A stretch of 64,000 nucleotides of DNA from JAIUNP01 sp020161975. GTDB taxonomy: Bacteria > Pseudomonadota > Alphaproteobacteria > Rhizobiales > Beijerinckiaceae. Positions 27,101 through 35,411 of the stretch are shown here, piece by piece (the first letter of the stretch is position 1; every line of letters begins with the position of its first letter). Made by a program: the position numbers and the translations under genes. The notes below the pieces were generated by a model. That model made no database searches. It saw only the letters and a list, made by a program, of their open reading frames with translations, and had not been told where the DNA came from. The stretch spans positions 21,322-85,321 of the forward strand of contig DAIOGK010000015.1 in NCBI GenBank assembly GCA_036745275.1, read 5' to 3'.

Positions 27101-27408
27101 AAGCGCTTGAACGCGCGCTGGGGACGCGGTGGCAAAACGCAAGCCCCCTCAGTGGCGAGGAGCGTGCGGATGTGCTGCGTGCCGGCATTGCCTATGTTCT
27201 GGCCGGTGAAGCGCTGGGCAGCGATCGCTTGCGCAGCAAGTTCATGCCGCTGATGGCAGACACCGAAGATGGACCGGCCTTTCGGCTGGTGACGCTGGAA
27301 CATCTGTCACGCCCCGATGCCTTTCGGGATCTCGCGCAGCGGGCGGTGAGTGCCGATAGTATCGGCACGTTTCTCGACGCTTACCGCAAGCGCTATCCCA
27401 AGACCTGA
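24109..27408 (+). CDS. Large periplasmic TPR protein in the flagellar operon
   Basis: About 1099 residues. A signal peptide (WAVLACALAFWLGLPEAAWA) targets the envelope. The first 250 residues hold beta-rich AMIN-like segments, then a Pro/Ala/Ser-rich linker (about 257-325), a second beta-rich part, and from about residue 560 a long run of tetratricopeptide-like helical hairpins. The start is uncertain: in-frame GTGs at 24109 and 24097 and a TTG at 24076 all have weak ribosome sites. It follows the MotE-like gene by 64 bp, with no terminator. Function not known; a scaffold for motor or stator parts at the cell wall is an inference. Confidence 0.8.
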   Translation: MLRSGCVCFRRWAVLACALAFWLGLPEAAWAQAVATVVARAEKGFGRIALTFPEPVGMSARVTGGVLVLSFDREVKVPVEVISARLPGYIAAARLDPDSRSLRFALVQALRADVKDAAETMYLDLLPQSWRGAPPPLPPEVAAELAKRARVAREAAAEPMRVEVPPPQLVVDTAESDTRRRIVFRLPSDVRGKLDQAEAVYKLTFSGPVTIDPQRLRSDLANLVSDLEINQGQISFRAPDAVRVEGVAEERAFVVDLLKPAPPVATLPPAAPPPPPPSVAQPASPPAASMPAAPETAAGARASSAVTPSASSPVPPTSGRVPQTLRIVAGVEGERLTLSLQPALPLAVFERGDALWLVARGTRAIQAPRHDDALKSWVASIDSQQNDGWSYLRLGLVKRGLVAIAVNDAGWAVTLGPDVANGGQVLHARTVAGNDGRRRLEAVAAGAAEPILFDDPEFGDRLLIAPMAAPVRMVAQRQRYAEFELLPTVQGVAVLPAAEDLRLDVALDRLRISRPDGLALSDDAPVVAERPAEGGGTLINAAQWTDDAKGSTREGARHWLRVAADAPQRGRTVPRLRLSAFYLANSLVEEALGVLQTIAREDAAVASSREVAFLTGLAAAQRGELDQAMKAFAHPGVALEPEGILWRGFVEARQGKFGPALASFRQSLQMLEQMPEVLQALLRPAVIEAAIAGGDTYLAGQQLGAIERMDGQYRDLSEVSLLAGRIAEASGSSEQALAAYRVAAASPNRRVEAEARLGMALMHLARGDVKPEAEEAELETIGMIWRGGPVEVRARAQLAELKVQRGEWRDAFAQVRRAVEILPDHPVTRAMQAEASRRFSRLFTDGRSHKLDKVQALAIFDEFRWLIPPGTEGDEIVGLLAERLYDLDLIDQAADLLQYQVVHRLTGQARARTATRLALIQLANRKPQKALAALRQSRLASLPDDERQARLFIEARAQSELSRGDLALELIAAETGADAERLRADIHWRAKRWREAAEALERALGTRWQNASPLSGEERADVLRAGIAYVLAGEALGSDRLRSKFMPLMADTEDGPAFRLVTLEHLSRPDAFRDLAQRAVSADSIGTFLDAYRKRYPKT

Positions 27409-27430
27409 AGCGGGCCGGGGCCCGGTTGGC

Positions 27431-28177
27431 TCAGACTGAAAAACTCTGCACCAGCGAGCCGACAACCAGGCGCCAGCCATCCACCATCACGAAGAACACC
27501 AGCTTGAAGGGCAGGGCCACCGTAACCGGCGGCACCATCATCATACCCATCGAGATGAGGATGGATGAAACGATCAGGTCGATCACGAGAAACGGCAGGA
27601 ACAGCAGGAAGCCGATCTCGAAGGCGCGGCGCAGCTCGGAAATCATGAAGGCGGGGATCAGCGTGGTCAGCGGCAGGGCGTCGGCGCTGTCTGGGGGTGG
27701 CTTGCGAGACAGCGATACGAACAGGGCTACATCCTTCTCGCGCACATTCTTCAGCATGAAGGCGTGGAAGGGGCGTGTTGCCCGGTCGAAGGCCTCGCCT
27801 TCGCGGATTTCACCGGCGATCAGCGGCTTGATAGCGTCGTCATAGGCCTTTTCAAAGATCGGGCTCATGATGAAGGCTGTGACAAACAGCGCCAGTGCCG
27901 TCAGCACCATGTTGGGCGGTGCGGTCTGGGTGCCAAGGGCGCTGCGGAGCAGCGACAACGCCACGGCAATGCGCGTGAAGGACGTGACCATGATGAGGAT
28001 CGACGGGGCGAGCGACAGAACCGTGAGCAGAGCCACGATTTGAAGCGCGCGCTCGGACAATCCCCCCGCGCCGAACGATACGGAAATGTCCTGTGCCAAC
28101 GCCGAATCGCAAAGGCCCGCCGCAAGCGACAGGCCCAATAGCGATGAAGCAAAGCTCCGCGCGGCGCAGCGCCTCAC
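27431..28177 (-). CDS. fliP: Flagellar type III export protein FliP
   Basis: A 248-residue export gate protein. A cleavable signal peptide (ends about residue 28) is followed by four membrane segments and the family motifs LSLAPSILIMVTSFTRI and FLPFLVIDLIVSSILISMGMM (seen in parts). FliP5-FliQ4-FliR1 make the export pore; fliQ and fliR are at 30584-31601. It begins with GTG at 28177, overlapping the fliO stop (GTGA). Convergent with the TPR gene, 22 bp apart. Confidence 0.96.
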   Translation of the reverse strand: MRRCAARSFASSLLGLSLAAGLCDSALAQDISVSFGAGGLSERALQIVALLTVLSLAPSILIMVTSFTRIAVALSLLRSALGTQTAPPNMVLTALALFVTAFIMSPIFEKAYDDAIKPLIAGEIREGEAFDRATRPFHAFMLKNVREKDVALFVSLSRKPPPDSADALPLTTLIPAFMISELRRAFEIGFLLFLPFLVIDLIVSSILISMGMMMVPPVTVALPFKLVFFVMVDGWRLVVGSLVQSFSV

Positions 28178-29283
28178 GTTTTGCCAGGACTGCCGCGACC
28201 CAGAAGTCGTGCCATTTCCTCCTCCAGCGAATCAATCGTCTGAGAATCGGAGGCAAGTGGATTTGCGGGAAGGCCCTTACCTTGCGTCACCGTCGGTGCT
28301 GCGGGCTTTTCTTCGACCTTGGTGGGCTTGGGCGGCTTGATCGCAACCGGTGCGGGATCAGCGACGGGCGCGTTGGCTGCCACCGGGGCGTTCGCCGCAG
28401 GCTCGGGGCTGGCCTTGCGTCCGGCGGACGGAAGGGGAATTGGCTTGGTCTCGGCGGCTTCGACTGCGGCCGGCGAGGGGGCAGGGCGTGGTGCCGAACT
28501 CATCGGACGCTGGAGCACGCTCTGAAGGCGGCGGGCCATATCCGACAGGCGGGGGTCGGGCTGCGGACGCGGCGCTGGGGCTTCCGGGGCGGGGGCAGGG
28601 CTTTCCACGACCGGTGCGGCAGGGGGCGTAGCGACAACCGGGGGGGCTTCAGCCGCCTTGACCTCAGGGGCTCGCTCTTCCGCAGCCTTGTGCGGCACCG
28701 GAGGTGCAGCGATCACGGGCGGCGGTTCCGGGGCCCGGGTCGGTGGTGCGATATTCACCGGGGGTGGTTCACGACGGATTGGGGGCTGCGGAGTGACAGG
28801 CGCTGCCGGTGCGGCGGGGACCGGGCGCGGGGGTGGGGAGACCACCACCGGAGCAACAGGAGCAACAGGCGCAGCCACGATGGGGGCGGCGACGACGGTG
28901 GGTGCCGTTGGTTGTGGCGCGACCGGCAGTTCCAGTTGCTCAGGCAAGGCGGCGGAGGGCGCGCGGGCGGTGCGTTCTGCCCGGATGATGTTGTTCTCGA
29001 CGAGAATGTCGTTTGGACCGCCGATCAGCAGCAGATGTTCGGTATTGTCCCGCCGCACGATCACGAGCTTGCGGCCCTTGCGGTCAAGATTGAAGGCCCC
29101 TGTGATGCCGAGCCGCTGGGGCTGGCCCCGGTTGGAGCCGCTGCCCATGTTCAGCGAACGGCCGAAAACCTTCATGAGCAGCCAGGCGACGATCGTGACC
29201 GCCACAAGCATGGCGAGACCGAGGCCGATCCAGATGACGATTTTGGACCATTCCGGTCCCAATGATGTCCAAACCTGCTGCAT
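28174..29283 (-). CDS. fliO: Flagellar biosynthesis protein FliO with long Pro/Ala-rich tail
   Basis: A 369-residue protein. One transmembrane helix (about residues 14-36) and a short beta domain with GITGAFNLDRKGRKLVIVRR and LLLIGGPNDILVENN correspond to FliO (normally about 100-150 residues). Then come more than 200 residues of low-complexity Pro/Ala/Val sequence and a conserved-looking end, TIDSLEEEMARLLGR. FliO aids assembly of FliP. The start is ATG 29283; the first gene of fliO-fliP, divergent from flgB. Confidence 0.88.
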   Translation of the reverse strand: MQQVWTSLGPEWSKIVIWIGLGLAMLVAVTIVAWLLMKVFGRSLNMGSGSNRGQPQRLGITGAFNLDRKGRKLVIVRRDNTEHLLLIGGPNDILVENNIIRAERTARAPSAALPEQLELPVAPQPTAPTVVAAPIVAAPVAPVAPVVVSPPPRPVPAAPAAPVTPQPPIRREPPPVNIAPPTRAPEPPPVIAAPPVPHKAAEERAPEVKAAEAPPVVATPPAAPVVESPAPAPEAPAPRPQPDPRLSDMARRLQSVLQRPMSSAPRPAPSPAAVEAAETKPIPLPSAGRKASPEPAANAPVAANAPVADPAPVAIKPPKPTKVEEKPAAPTVTQGKGLPANPLASDSQTIDSLEEEMARLLGRGSPGKT

Positions 29284-29362
29284 TGGTACGCGTCCATACT
29301 CCGTCCCCGCATGAAGGGGCATGGTTAAATACCACGGCTCCCGTTTCAGCGCGCCGTAATCG

Positions 29363-29378
29363 TTACGATTTGGTTAAC
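29363..29378. promoter_or_regulatory. Second, weaker CtrA-like box upstream of flgB
   Basis: TTAC (29363-29366), seven bases, TTAAC (29374-29378); one mismatch to the CtrA consensus. It lies 33 bp (about three helical turns) from the perfect box at 29396, and between the divergent fliO and flgB starts. Confidence 0.45.
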
Positions 29379-29395
29379 GGAGCTGCCAAGCCACC

Positions 29396-29411
29396 TTAAC
29401 TCATAATTAAC
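29396..29411. promoter_or_regulatory. CtrA box TTAA-N7-TTAAC upstream of flgB
   Basis: TTAA (29396-29399), seven bases, TTAAC (29407-29411): a perfect match to the CtrA recognition site, centred about 69 bp before the flgB start codon, a distance suitable for a -35-overlapping activator site with a short leader. CtrA itself is not encoded in the window, but its kinase CckA is, 3.3 kb downstream of flgB. Confidence 0.65.
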
Positions 29412-29471
29412 CATAAGCAGGGCAAAACTTGCCGAGTTAGCAACTTTAAATTGAAAATATGGAGCCAAGCA

Positions 29472-29852
29472 ATGTCAGCGGGTGTCTCGACCCTGGATCT
29501 GATGCGGGCCAGGTTGCAATGGCTGGAGCGGCGGCAGGGAGTTCTGGCGGGCAACGTCGCCAATGCCGACACGCCGGGCTACCGCGCAAAGGATGTGACG
29601 CCCTTCGCCCTGCCACAACCGGTGCAGGGGCAGGGGCAGGTGACGACACCCGGGCACATTCCGATCGCTGGCATCGGTGCTGCCGGCACGGTCGATGCAG
29701 CGCGGATCGAGACGCGGCCCAACGGGAATGCCGTGAGCCTGGAAGACGAGATGCTGCGTCTCGCCGAAGTGCAGGTGGAGCACCAGACGCTGGTGGGACT
29801 GTACCAGCGTTCGCTGGCGCATCTGAAGACGGCCATCGGCAAGAGGGCATGA
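29472..29852 (+). CDS. flgB: Flagellar proximal rod protein FlgB
   Basis: A 126-residue rod protein. Motifs are LEGNVAN-like VLAGNVANADTPGYRAKD near the start and LYQRSLAHLKTAIG at the end. GGAG at 29461-29464 sits eight bases before ATG 29472; an upstream in-frame ATG at 29451 lacks a site. First gene of flgB-flgC-fliE-fliQ-fliR-flhB. Its stop overlaps the first of two possible flgC starts. Confidence 0.94.
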   Translation: MSAGVSTLDLMRARLQWLERRQGVLAGNVANADTPGYRAKDVTPFALPQPVQGQGQVTTPGHIPIAGIGAAGTVDAARIETRPNGNAVSLEDEMLRLAEVQVEHQTLVGLYQRSLAHLKTAIGKRA

Positions 29853-29854
29853 GC

Positions 29855-30268
29855 ATGAGCGATTTTCTCAAGTCCATCGCCACGGCCGCGCAGGGGCTTC
29901 GCGCGCAATCGGGGCGGATGCGGATCATTTCCGAAAATATCGCGAACGCCGGCACCACGCCTTCCAAGCCCGGCGAGGCGCCGTATCGCCGCAAGATTCC
30001 GGTATTCGAGACGCGCGCGGACAGCGAGACCGGCGGCATTGGCGTGTCGCTGACACGCATCCGGCGCGACCGCTCCGATTTCGGTCAGCGGCTGGAGCCG
30101 GGCCATCCGGCGGCGGATGCTGCGGGGATGGTGAAAACTCCCAATGTCGATTTCCTGATCGAGCAGATGGACATGCGCGAAGCCCAGCGCAGCTATGAGG
30201 CCAATGTCTCCGTCATCACCGCCGCGCGTCGCATGATCGCGCGCACGCTTGATATTCTGAAGGTGTGA
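29855..30268 (+). CDS. flgC: Flagellar proximal rod protein FlgC
   Basis: A 137-residue rod protein with RIISENIANAGTTPS near the N-terminus and the typical EQMDMREAQRSYEANVSVI end. Two ATGs are available, 29849 (overlapping the flgB stop) and 29855; AAGAGG at 29841-29846 is eight bases from the second, which I prefer. Seven bases separate it from fliE. Confidence 0.95.
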   Translation: MSDFLKSIATAAQGLRAQSGRMRIISENIANAGTTPSKPGEAPYRRKIPVFETRADSETGGIGVSLTRIRRDRSDFGQRLEPGHPAADAAGMVKTPNVDFLIEQMDMREAQRSYEANVSVITAARRMIARTLDILKV

Positions 30269-30275
30269 GGTCGCC

Positions 30276-30584
30276 ATGATCCGCAACACGTTCGTTCCCT
30301 CCCAGGCAGCGGGGGCTTATGCCGCCAGCCAGCGCCTGCAAGCGCCGCAACTGCCGGCCAAGACCGAGAGCTTTGCCGATCTCCTGGGGCGTGCAGTGGG
30401 CGGCATTGCCGAAAGTGGCCAGAAGGCCGAGGCACTGACGCGGCAGGTCGCGTCCGGGCAGAAGCCGGAGTTCACCGCTGTCGTCACGGCTGTGGCTGAA
30501 AGCGAGGCGGCGCTCGAAACGCTGGTGGCGGTGCGCGACAAGGTGATTCAGGCCTATGAGGAAATCCTGAGGATGCCGATCTGA
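30276..30584 (+). CDS. fliE: Flagellar hook-basal body protein FliE
   Basis: A 102-residue protein. SFADLLGRAVGGI and the end LVAVRDKVIQAYEEILRMPI are standard FliE features; it joins the MS ring to the rod. Its stop overlaps the fliQ start by one base (TGATG). Confidence 0.95.
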   Translation: MIRNTFVPSQAAGAYAASQRLQAPQLPAKTESFADLLGRAVGGIAESGQKAEALTRQVASGQKPEFTAVVTAVAESEAALETLVAVRDKVIQAYEEILRMPI

Positions 30585-30850
30585 TGACCGAAGCGCTCCT
30601 CAACGAGATTGCCCGCGATGCCTTCATGACATTCCTCAAGGCAGGGATGCCGCTGATGCTTGTCGGGCTGGTGGTGGGCTTTGCGATCTCGCTGGTGCAG
30701 GCGCTGACGCAAATTCAGGAGCAGACGCTGGTCTATGTGCCCAAGGTGGTGTCGGTGCTCCTGTCGCTGATCTTCCTTCTGCCGTTCATGGGGGATGCGC
30801 TGGGCGGCTACATGCGTCGCCTGGCCGAAAAGATCATCACGGGAGGCTGA
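30584..30850 (+). CDS. fliQ: Flagellar type III export protein FliQ
   Basis: An 88-residue protein with two membrane helices (about residues 18-40 and 50-72) and the motifs VGLVVGFAISLVQALTQIQEQTL (in part) and YVPKVV, the FliQ signature. Coupled to fliE and followed by fliR. Confidence 0.97.
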   Translation: MTEALLNEIARDAFMTFLKAGMPLMLVGLVVGFAISLVQALTQIQEQTLVYVPKVVSVLLSLIFLLPFMGDALGGYMRRLAEKIITGG

Positions 30851-30851
30851 G

Positions 30852-31601
30852 GTGGAACTGGCGCTGGCGCCGGGGTTTGCGGAAGCCTTCATGCTGGCCT
30901 TTGCCCGCGTCGGCGCGATGGTGATGCTGATGCCGGGCCTAGGCGAGCGGGCCATTCCCATGCGCCAGCGACTGGTTATTGCGCTGGCGCTCACGCTGAT
31001 GGCGCTGCCGCTGCTGCGGGAAGCGGGCGGCGGCGGAACGCCGGCGCCTATGCGGTTTGTCAGCGAGATCATCACGGGGCTGGTGCTCGGACTTGCGGGC
31101 AGGCTCACCATGGCGGTTCTCGATGTTGCGGGCACGCTGATCGCTCAGAGCGTCGGGCTGTCGTTTGCGCAGGTGATGGATCCGGCAAACGGCCAGCAGG
31201 GCGAGGCAATCACCAGTTTCCTGCGCATTTTCGGGGTGTGTCTCATCTTCGCGACCGATCTGCACCATCTCGCCATCACGGGCATTTTCGCGAGCTATGA
31301 GGTGGTTGCGCCAGGTCAGGGGCTTGCAGCCGGCGACATGGCAACGCTGGTGCTGCAACTTGTCACGCGGCTCTTTGAGGCGGGTGTGCTGATCGCCGCG
31401 CCCTTTGTCGCCTTCAGCTTCATCTTCAACCTTGGCCTTGGGCTGGCCGCGCGGCTGACGCCGCAACTGCAACTGTTCTACCTTTCGATGCCGGCGGCCA
31501 TTCTCCTGGGTTTGATGGCTTTTTCGGCCTCGCTCGGGGCCATCGGCCGAACCTTTCTCGATGTCATGCGGGCCGCGCTCGCCCTGCCGTTCGGGGGTTA
31601 A
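30852..31601 (+). CDS. fliR: Flagellar type III export protein FliR
   Basis: A 249-residue membrane protein with about six hydrophobic segments; recognisable are RVGAMVMLMPGLGER, MDPANGQQG and DLHHLAITG. It starts at GTG 30852, one base after the fliQ stop and five bases after GGGAGG. Together with FliP and FliQ it makes the export gate. Confidence 0.96.
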   Translation: MELALAPGFAEAFMLAFARVGAMVMLMPGLGERAIPMRQRLVIALALTLMALPLLREAGGGGTPAPMRFVSEIITGLVLGLAGRLTMAVLDVAGTLIAQSVGLSFAQVMDPANGQQGEAITSFLRIFGVCLIFATDLHHLAITGIFASYEVVAPGQGLAAGDMATLVLQLVTRLFEAGVLIAAPFVAFSFIFNLGLGLAARLTPQLQLFYLSMPAAILLGLMAFSASLGAIGRTFLDVMRAALALPFGG

Positions 31602-31605
31602 GTGA

Positions 31606-32670
31606 ATGGCGGAAGGGCAGGATGCCGAAGACAAAACGGAAGAAGCCAGCGAGCGGCGCATCGAACAGGCGCGCGAGAAAGGCGACGTTCCCCGATCGGT
31701 AGAACTTGGTGGCTTCCTGACGCTGGCAGCGGGGATGGCTGCGGCGTCGCTGGCCTTCGCCGTGATCGGAACCGGCGCGGCAATGCGGCTCTCCGGCTGG
31801 CTGTCCCATGCGCATGAGGGCATCGAAGGGCGGGGCCAAGTGCTCACGCTTTCGGTGGCCGCGCAGTTCACCGAAGTGCTGGCCGGGCCGTTTCTGGCCA
31901 TTATCATTGCCGGGATTGCCGCCAATCTCGTGCTCAACAAGCCGCGCATCGCGCTCGATCCGCTGCTGCCAAAGTTCTCCCGCATCAGTCCGCTCAGCGG
32001 CTTCAAGCGCATCTTCGGGGTCGAGAATCTCGTGCAGTTCGGCAAAACGCTGCTGAAGCTGGGGCTGGTTGCGGGCGTGCTCTGGCTGCAATTGAAGCCC
32101 GGCGGAGCGCTGTTTGCGGCCATCGGCGGCATGGTGGATGCGCGCGCCGCGGCTGGACCCGTGCTGGCGCTGGCGGGCCGGGTGGTTGCCGGAGTTTTGG
32201 CGCTCTACGCGGTGATCGCGCTCATGGATGCTGGCTGGCAGTGGTTCAACTGGAAGAAAAAGTTGCGGATGTCGCTGCAGGAAGTGAAGGAGGAACACAA
32301 GGAAAGCGAGGGCAATCCCGAGATCAAGGGGCGCATCCGGCAGATCCGCAACCAGCGCGCCCGCCAGCGCATGATGGCCGCCGTGCCGAAGGCCACCGTT
32401 GTGATCGCCAACCCGACCCACTATGCCGTGGCGCTGCGGTACGACAAGGGCATGGCCGCGCCCGTTTGCGTTGCCAAGGGGCTCGACGAAGTGGCTCTGG
32501 CCATCCGCAAGGTTGCGGAAGAGAACAACGTGCCGGTGGTCGAGAACATTCCGCTGGCCCGGGCGCTCCATGCCACAGCAGAAATCGACCGGGAAATTCC
32601 GGTGGAACACTACAAGGCCGTAGCGGAAATCATCGGCTTCGTGTTCAGATTGGCTCGCAGGGGGCGGTAG
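31606..32670 (+). CDS. flhB: Flagellar type III export switch protein FlhB
   Basis: A 354-residue protein. The N-terminus (EDKTEEASERRIEQAREKG) is diagnostic, four membrane segments follow, and the cytoplasmic domain holds the autocleavage site NPTH (Asn at about residue 269), which controls the switch from hook to filament export. It is the last gene of the flgB operon; cckA begins 83 bp later without a visible terminator. Confidence 0.97.
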   Translation: MAEGQDAEDKTEEASERRIEQAREKGDVPRSVELGGFLTLAAGMAAASLAFAVIGTGAAMRLSGWLSHAHEGIEGRGQVLTLSVAAQFTEVLAGPFLAIIIAGIAANLVLNKPRIALDPLLPKFSRISPLSGFKRIFGVENLVQFGKTLLKLGLVAGVLWLQLKPGGALFAAIGGMVDARAAAGPVLALAGRVVAGVLALYAVIALMDAGWQWFNWKKKLRMSLQEVKEEHKESEGNPEIKGRIRQIRNQRARQRMMAAVPKATVVIANPTHYAVALRYDKGMAAPVCVAKGLDEVALAIRKVAEENNVPVVENIPLARALHATAEIDREIPVEHYKAVAEIIGFVFRLARRGR

Positions 32671-32753
32671 GCACCAAGGCATTCCGCGGCTGAATGCGAA
32701 TCGTTGTATCCCTCGCGAGAATCGTCGTGAATGCAGGGCGAAGGAAGCAATGG

Positions 32754-35312
32754 ATGCGTGACATGCCGCCGACCGTTTCGATTGATCGCTCTGACCGGCA
32801 GGGGAGCGTGGCACTCGTTCTGGTCTTCGCCGTTTTCCTGATCGCGGCGGCGGTGGCCAGCTATGTGCTGGGCGATGATCACCGTTCCGTCTTCATCCTG
32901 TGGTTTCTGGCGGTTCTGGCCGCGCTGGGGCTGCTGGCGCTGCTGCTTTATGCGGTCGGCATCCTGCAATTTTCGGCGCGCGCGGCCCGGAACGACCTGA
33001 CCAAGCAATTCACTGACACGAGTTCAGACGGTATTCTCGCCCTCGATCCCGATGGCAAGGTCATCTACGCCAATGCCACCTATCTCACCCTGTCCGGCGC
33101 GGGGGCGAGCGGGGATGCCAAAACCATCGAACGGCTGTTCTCCGGCCCACCGGAAGTGACCGAGGCGGTTTATCGCCTCGCCAAGGCTGCGCGCGAGGGG
33201 CGCACGCTGGCGGAGGAAATCCGTCTGTCCCCCGCGCTCGCCGGCGGCGGCGAGGCGGGGTGGTACAAGGTTCGCGTGCGGCACATTGATCGCGACGGGC
33301 GCCCCGCCATTGTCTGGACCGTGGCGGACCGGACACGCGAACGCGAGAAACAGGAAAACGTCTTTCAGGAACTCCAGCACGCCATCGACTATCTCGATCA
33401 TGCGCCGGCTGGTTTTCTCTCTGCCGAGAACAATGGCCATATCGTCTATCTCAACGCCACGCTGGCCGGGTGGCTGGATCTTGACATCGCCCAGTTCGGG
33501 CCGGGCGGAATCCAGCTGAGCGATATTGTGGCCGGCGATGGTGCGGCGTTGATCTCCGGCGCGTCCGGTGCGCCTGGAACGGTGGATACGGAAACCATCG
33601 ACCTTGATCTCAGGCGCGCCAACGGGCGGACGCTGCCCGTGCGCCTGTTCCACCGGGTCGCCTTTGCAGCAGATGGCACGCGCGGGGCCTCGCGCACGCT
33701 CGTGCTCAACCGTTCGCCAGGCGAGGATGTGGCCGAAGGCCTGCGCGCGGCGGAAGTTCGCTTTGCGCGCTTCTTCAATTCGACACCGCTGCCGATTGCC
33801 ACGGTCAACAAATCCGGCCATGTCGTGCGCTCCAATGCGGCTTTCGCCCGCGCCTTCGCCGACCAGTTTGCGCAAGTTGCAGGCAGCGGCTCGCGCTCGA
33901 TCATCAATACGCTGGCCGAGAACGAACGCGCCACCCTGCAAAGCGCGCTCGACGCCGCGCATGAGGGGCGGGGTGATATTGCGCCGCTGGATCTGACGTT
34001 GGCGGGTGAGCCGGCGCGCTCTGCCCGCTTCTTCGTCTCCGCCATCGAGGAACGCGAGAGCGATGATGAATCGGCCATCGTCTATGCGCTGGAGACAACC
34101 GAGCAGCAGAAGTTGCAGGAGCAGTTCTTCCAGGCCCAGAAGATGACCGCCATCGGCCAGCTTGCCGGCGGTGTGGCGCATGACTTCAACAACCATCTGC
34201 AATCAATCATCGGCTTTGCCGATCTGCTGTTGACCAACCACAAGCAGACCGACCCCTCCTATGCCGATATCGTTCAGATCAAGAATTCAGCGAACCGGGC
34301 GAAATCACTCGTGCGGCAGTTGCTGGCCTTCTCACGCCAGCAGACGCTGACGCCGGAGGAAATCCACATCGGCGAGCGGCTGAGCGAACTGTCCAACATG
34401 CTCAAGCGCTCCATCGGGCCGAAAGTGGACCTCGACGTGCGCTATGCGCGCGATCTTTGGCCGGTTTATGCTGATCCGTCCTCGTTCGACAACATGGTCA
34501 TCAACCTTGCCGTCAACGCGCGCGATGCCATGCCGGAAGGGGGGCGGCTGACCATCCGCACGGCCAATATCTCAGCCGCCGAGACTCGGCGCTTCGACAA
34601 CGAACAGTTGCCGGCCAACGACTATGCGGTGATCGAGGTTGAGGATAACGGAACCGGGATTCCGCCCGATGTGCTGGAGAAGATCTTCGAGCCGTTCTTC
34701 ACCACCAAGGAACTCGGCAAGGGTACCGGGCTTGGGCTTTCCTCGGCCTATGGTTTTGTGCAGCAATCGGGCGGCGTGATGCTGTGCGAATCTACGGTTG
34801 GTAAGGGCACGGTGTTCCGCATTTTCCTGCCGCGGTTCCAGCCAAGGGCGGACAATGCGCCGCAACAGGTGGCCATCGGCCATGGCGAGGCCGCGCGCCT
34901 GCCGACGGGACCTGAAAAGCCGGCCCCCGCTGCGGACATGACCGGACAGGGTACGATCATGCTCGTGGAAGATGAGGAGGCGGTGCGCAATTTTGCTGCG
35001 CGGGCGCTCACGTCGCGCGGTTACACCGTCCTTCAGGCGCCCTCCGGCGCCGAGGGGCTGGAACTCGCCAAGGGTCATATCAATGAGATCGACCTCGTGG
35101 TGTCCGATGTGGTGATGCCGGAAATGGACGGACCGACGATGCTGGGAGAGTTGCGCAAGCTGAACCCGGACCTCAAGGTCATCTTCGTGTCCGGTTATGC
35201 CGAGGAGGCTTTCCGCAAGAACCTGCCAGAAGGGCAGCAGTTCAACTTCCTGCCGAAACCCTTCTCGCTCAAGCAGTTGATCGAGACGGTGAAGACTGTG
35301 ATCGCGGAATAG
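32754..35312 (+). CDS. cckA: Hybrid sensor histidine kinase CckA
   Basis: An 852-residue kinase. Two membrane helices (about residues 18-38 and 45-70), PAS-like domains (about 80-200, 210-330 and 340-455), a HisKA domain with H476 (GGVAHDFNN), an ATPase domain with VINLAVNARDAM and GTGLGLSSAYG, and a C-terminal receiver with phospho-acceptor D785 (VSDVVMPEMDG). This is CckA, which feeds phosphate through ChpT to CtrA and CpdR. Start placed at ATG 32754 with AAGGA upstream; an earlier ATG at 32694 would add 20 residues. Neither chpT nor ctrA is in the window. Confidence 0.95.
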   Translation: MRDMPPTVSIDRSDRQGSVALVLVFAVFLIAAAVASYVLGDDHRSVFILWFLAVLAALGLLALLLYAVGILQFSARAARNDLTKQFTDTSSDGILALDPDGKVIYANATYLTLSGAGASGDAKTIERLFSGPPEVTEAVYRLAKAAREGRTLAEEIRLSPALAGGGEAGWYKVRVRHIDRDGRPAIVWTVADRTREREKQENVFQELQHAIDYLDHAPAGFLSAENNGHIVYLNATLAGWLDLDIAQFGPGGIQLSDIVAGDGAALISGASGAPGTVDTETIDLDLRRANGRTLPVRLFHRVAFAADGTRGASRTLVLNRSPGEDVAEGLRAAEVRFARFFNSTPLPIATVNKSGHVVRSNAAFARAFADQFAQVAGSGSRSIINTLAENERATLQSALDAAHEGRGDIAPLDLTLAGEPARSARFFVSAIEERESDDESAIVYALETTEQQKLQEQFFQAQKMTAIGQLAGGVAHDFNNHLQSIIGFADLLLTNHKQTDPSYADIVQIKNSANRAKSLVRQLLAFSRQQTLTPEEIHIGERLSELSNMLKRSIGPKVDLDVRYARDLWPVYADPSSFDNMVINLAVNARDAMPEGGRLTIRTANISAAETRRFDNEQLPANDYAVIEVEDNGTGIPPDVLEKIFEPFFTTKELGKGTGLGLSSAYGFVQQSGGVMLCESTVGKGTVFRIFLPRFQPRADNAPQQVAIGHGEAARLPTGPEKPAPAADMTGQGTIMLVEDEEAVRNFAARALTSRGYTVLQAPSGAEGLELAKGHINEIDLVVSDVVMPEMDGPTMLGELRKLNPDLKVIFVSGYAEEAFRKNLPEGQQFNFLPKPFSLKQLIETVKTVIAE

Positions 35313-35411
35313 GGTGATGGTGGTGCGACAGTCCCGCGATGGCAGCGACTGCGCATCGTCTTTTCGGTCACCTTGATTCGAGCCATCAGCAGGCGACGCT
35401 GATGGGCAGTA

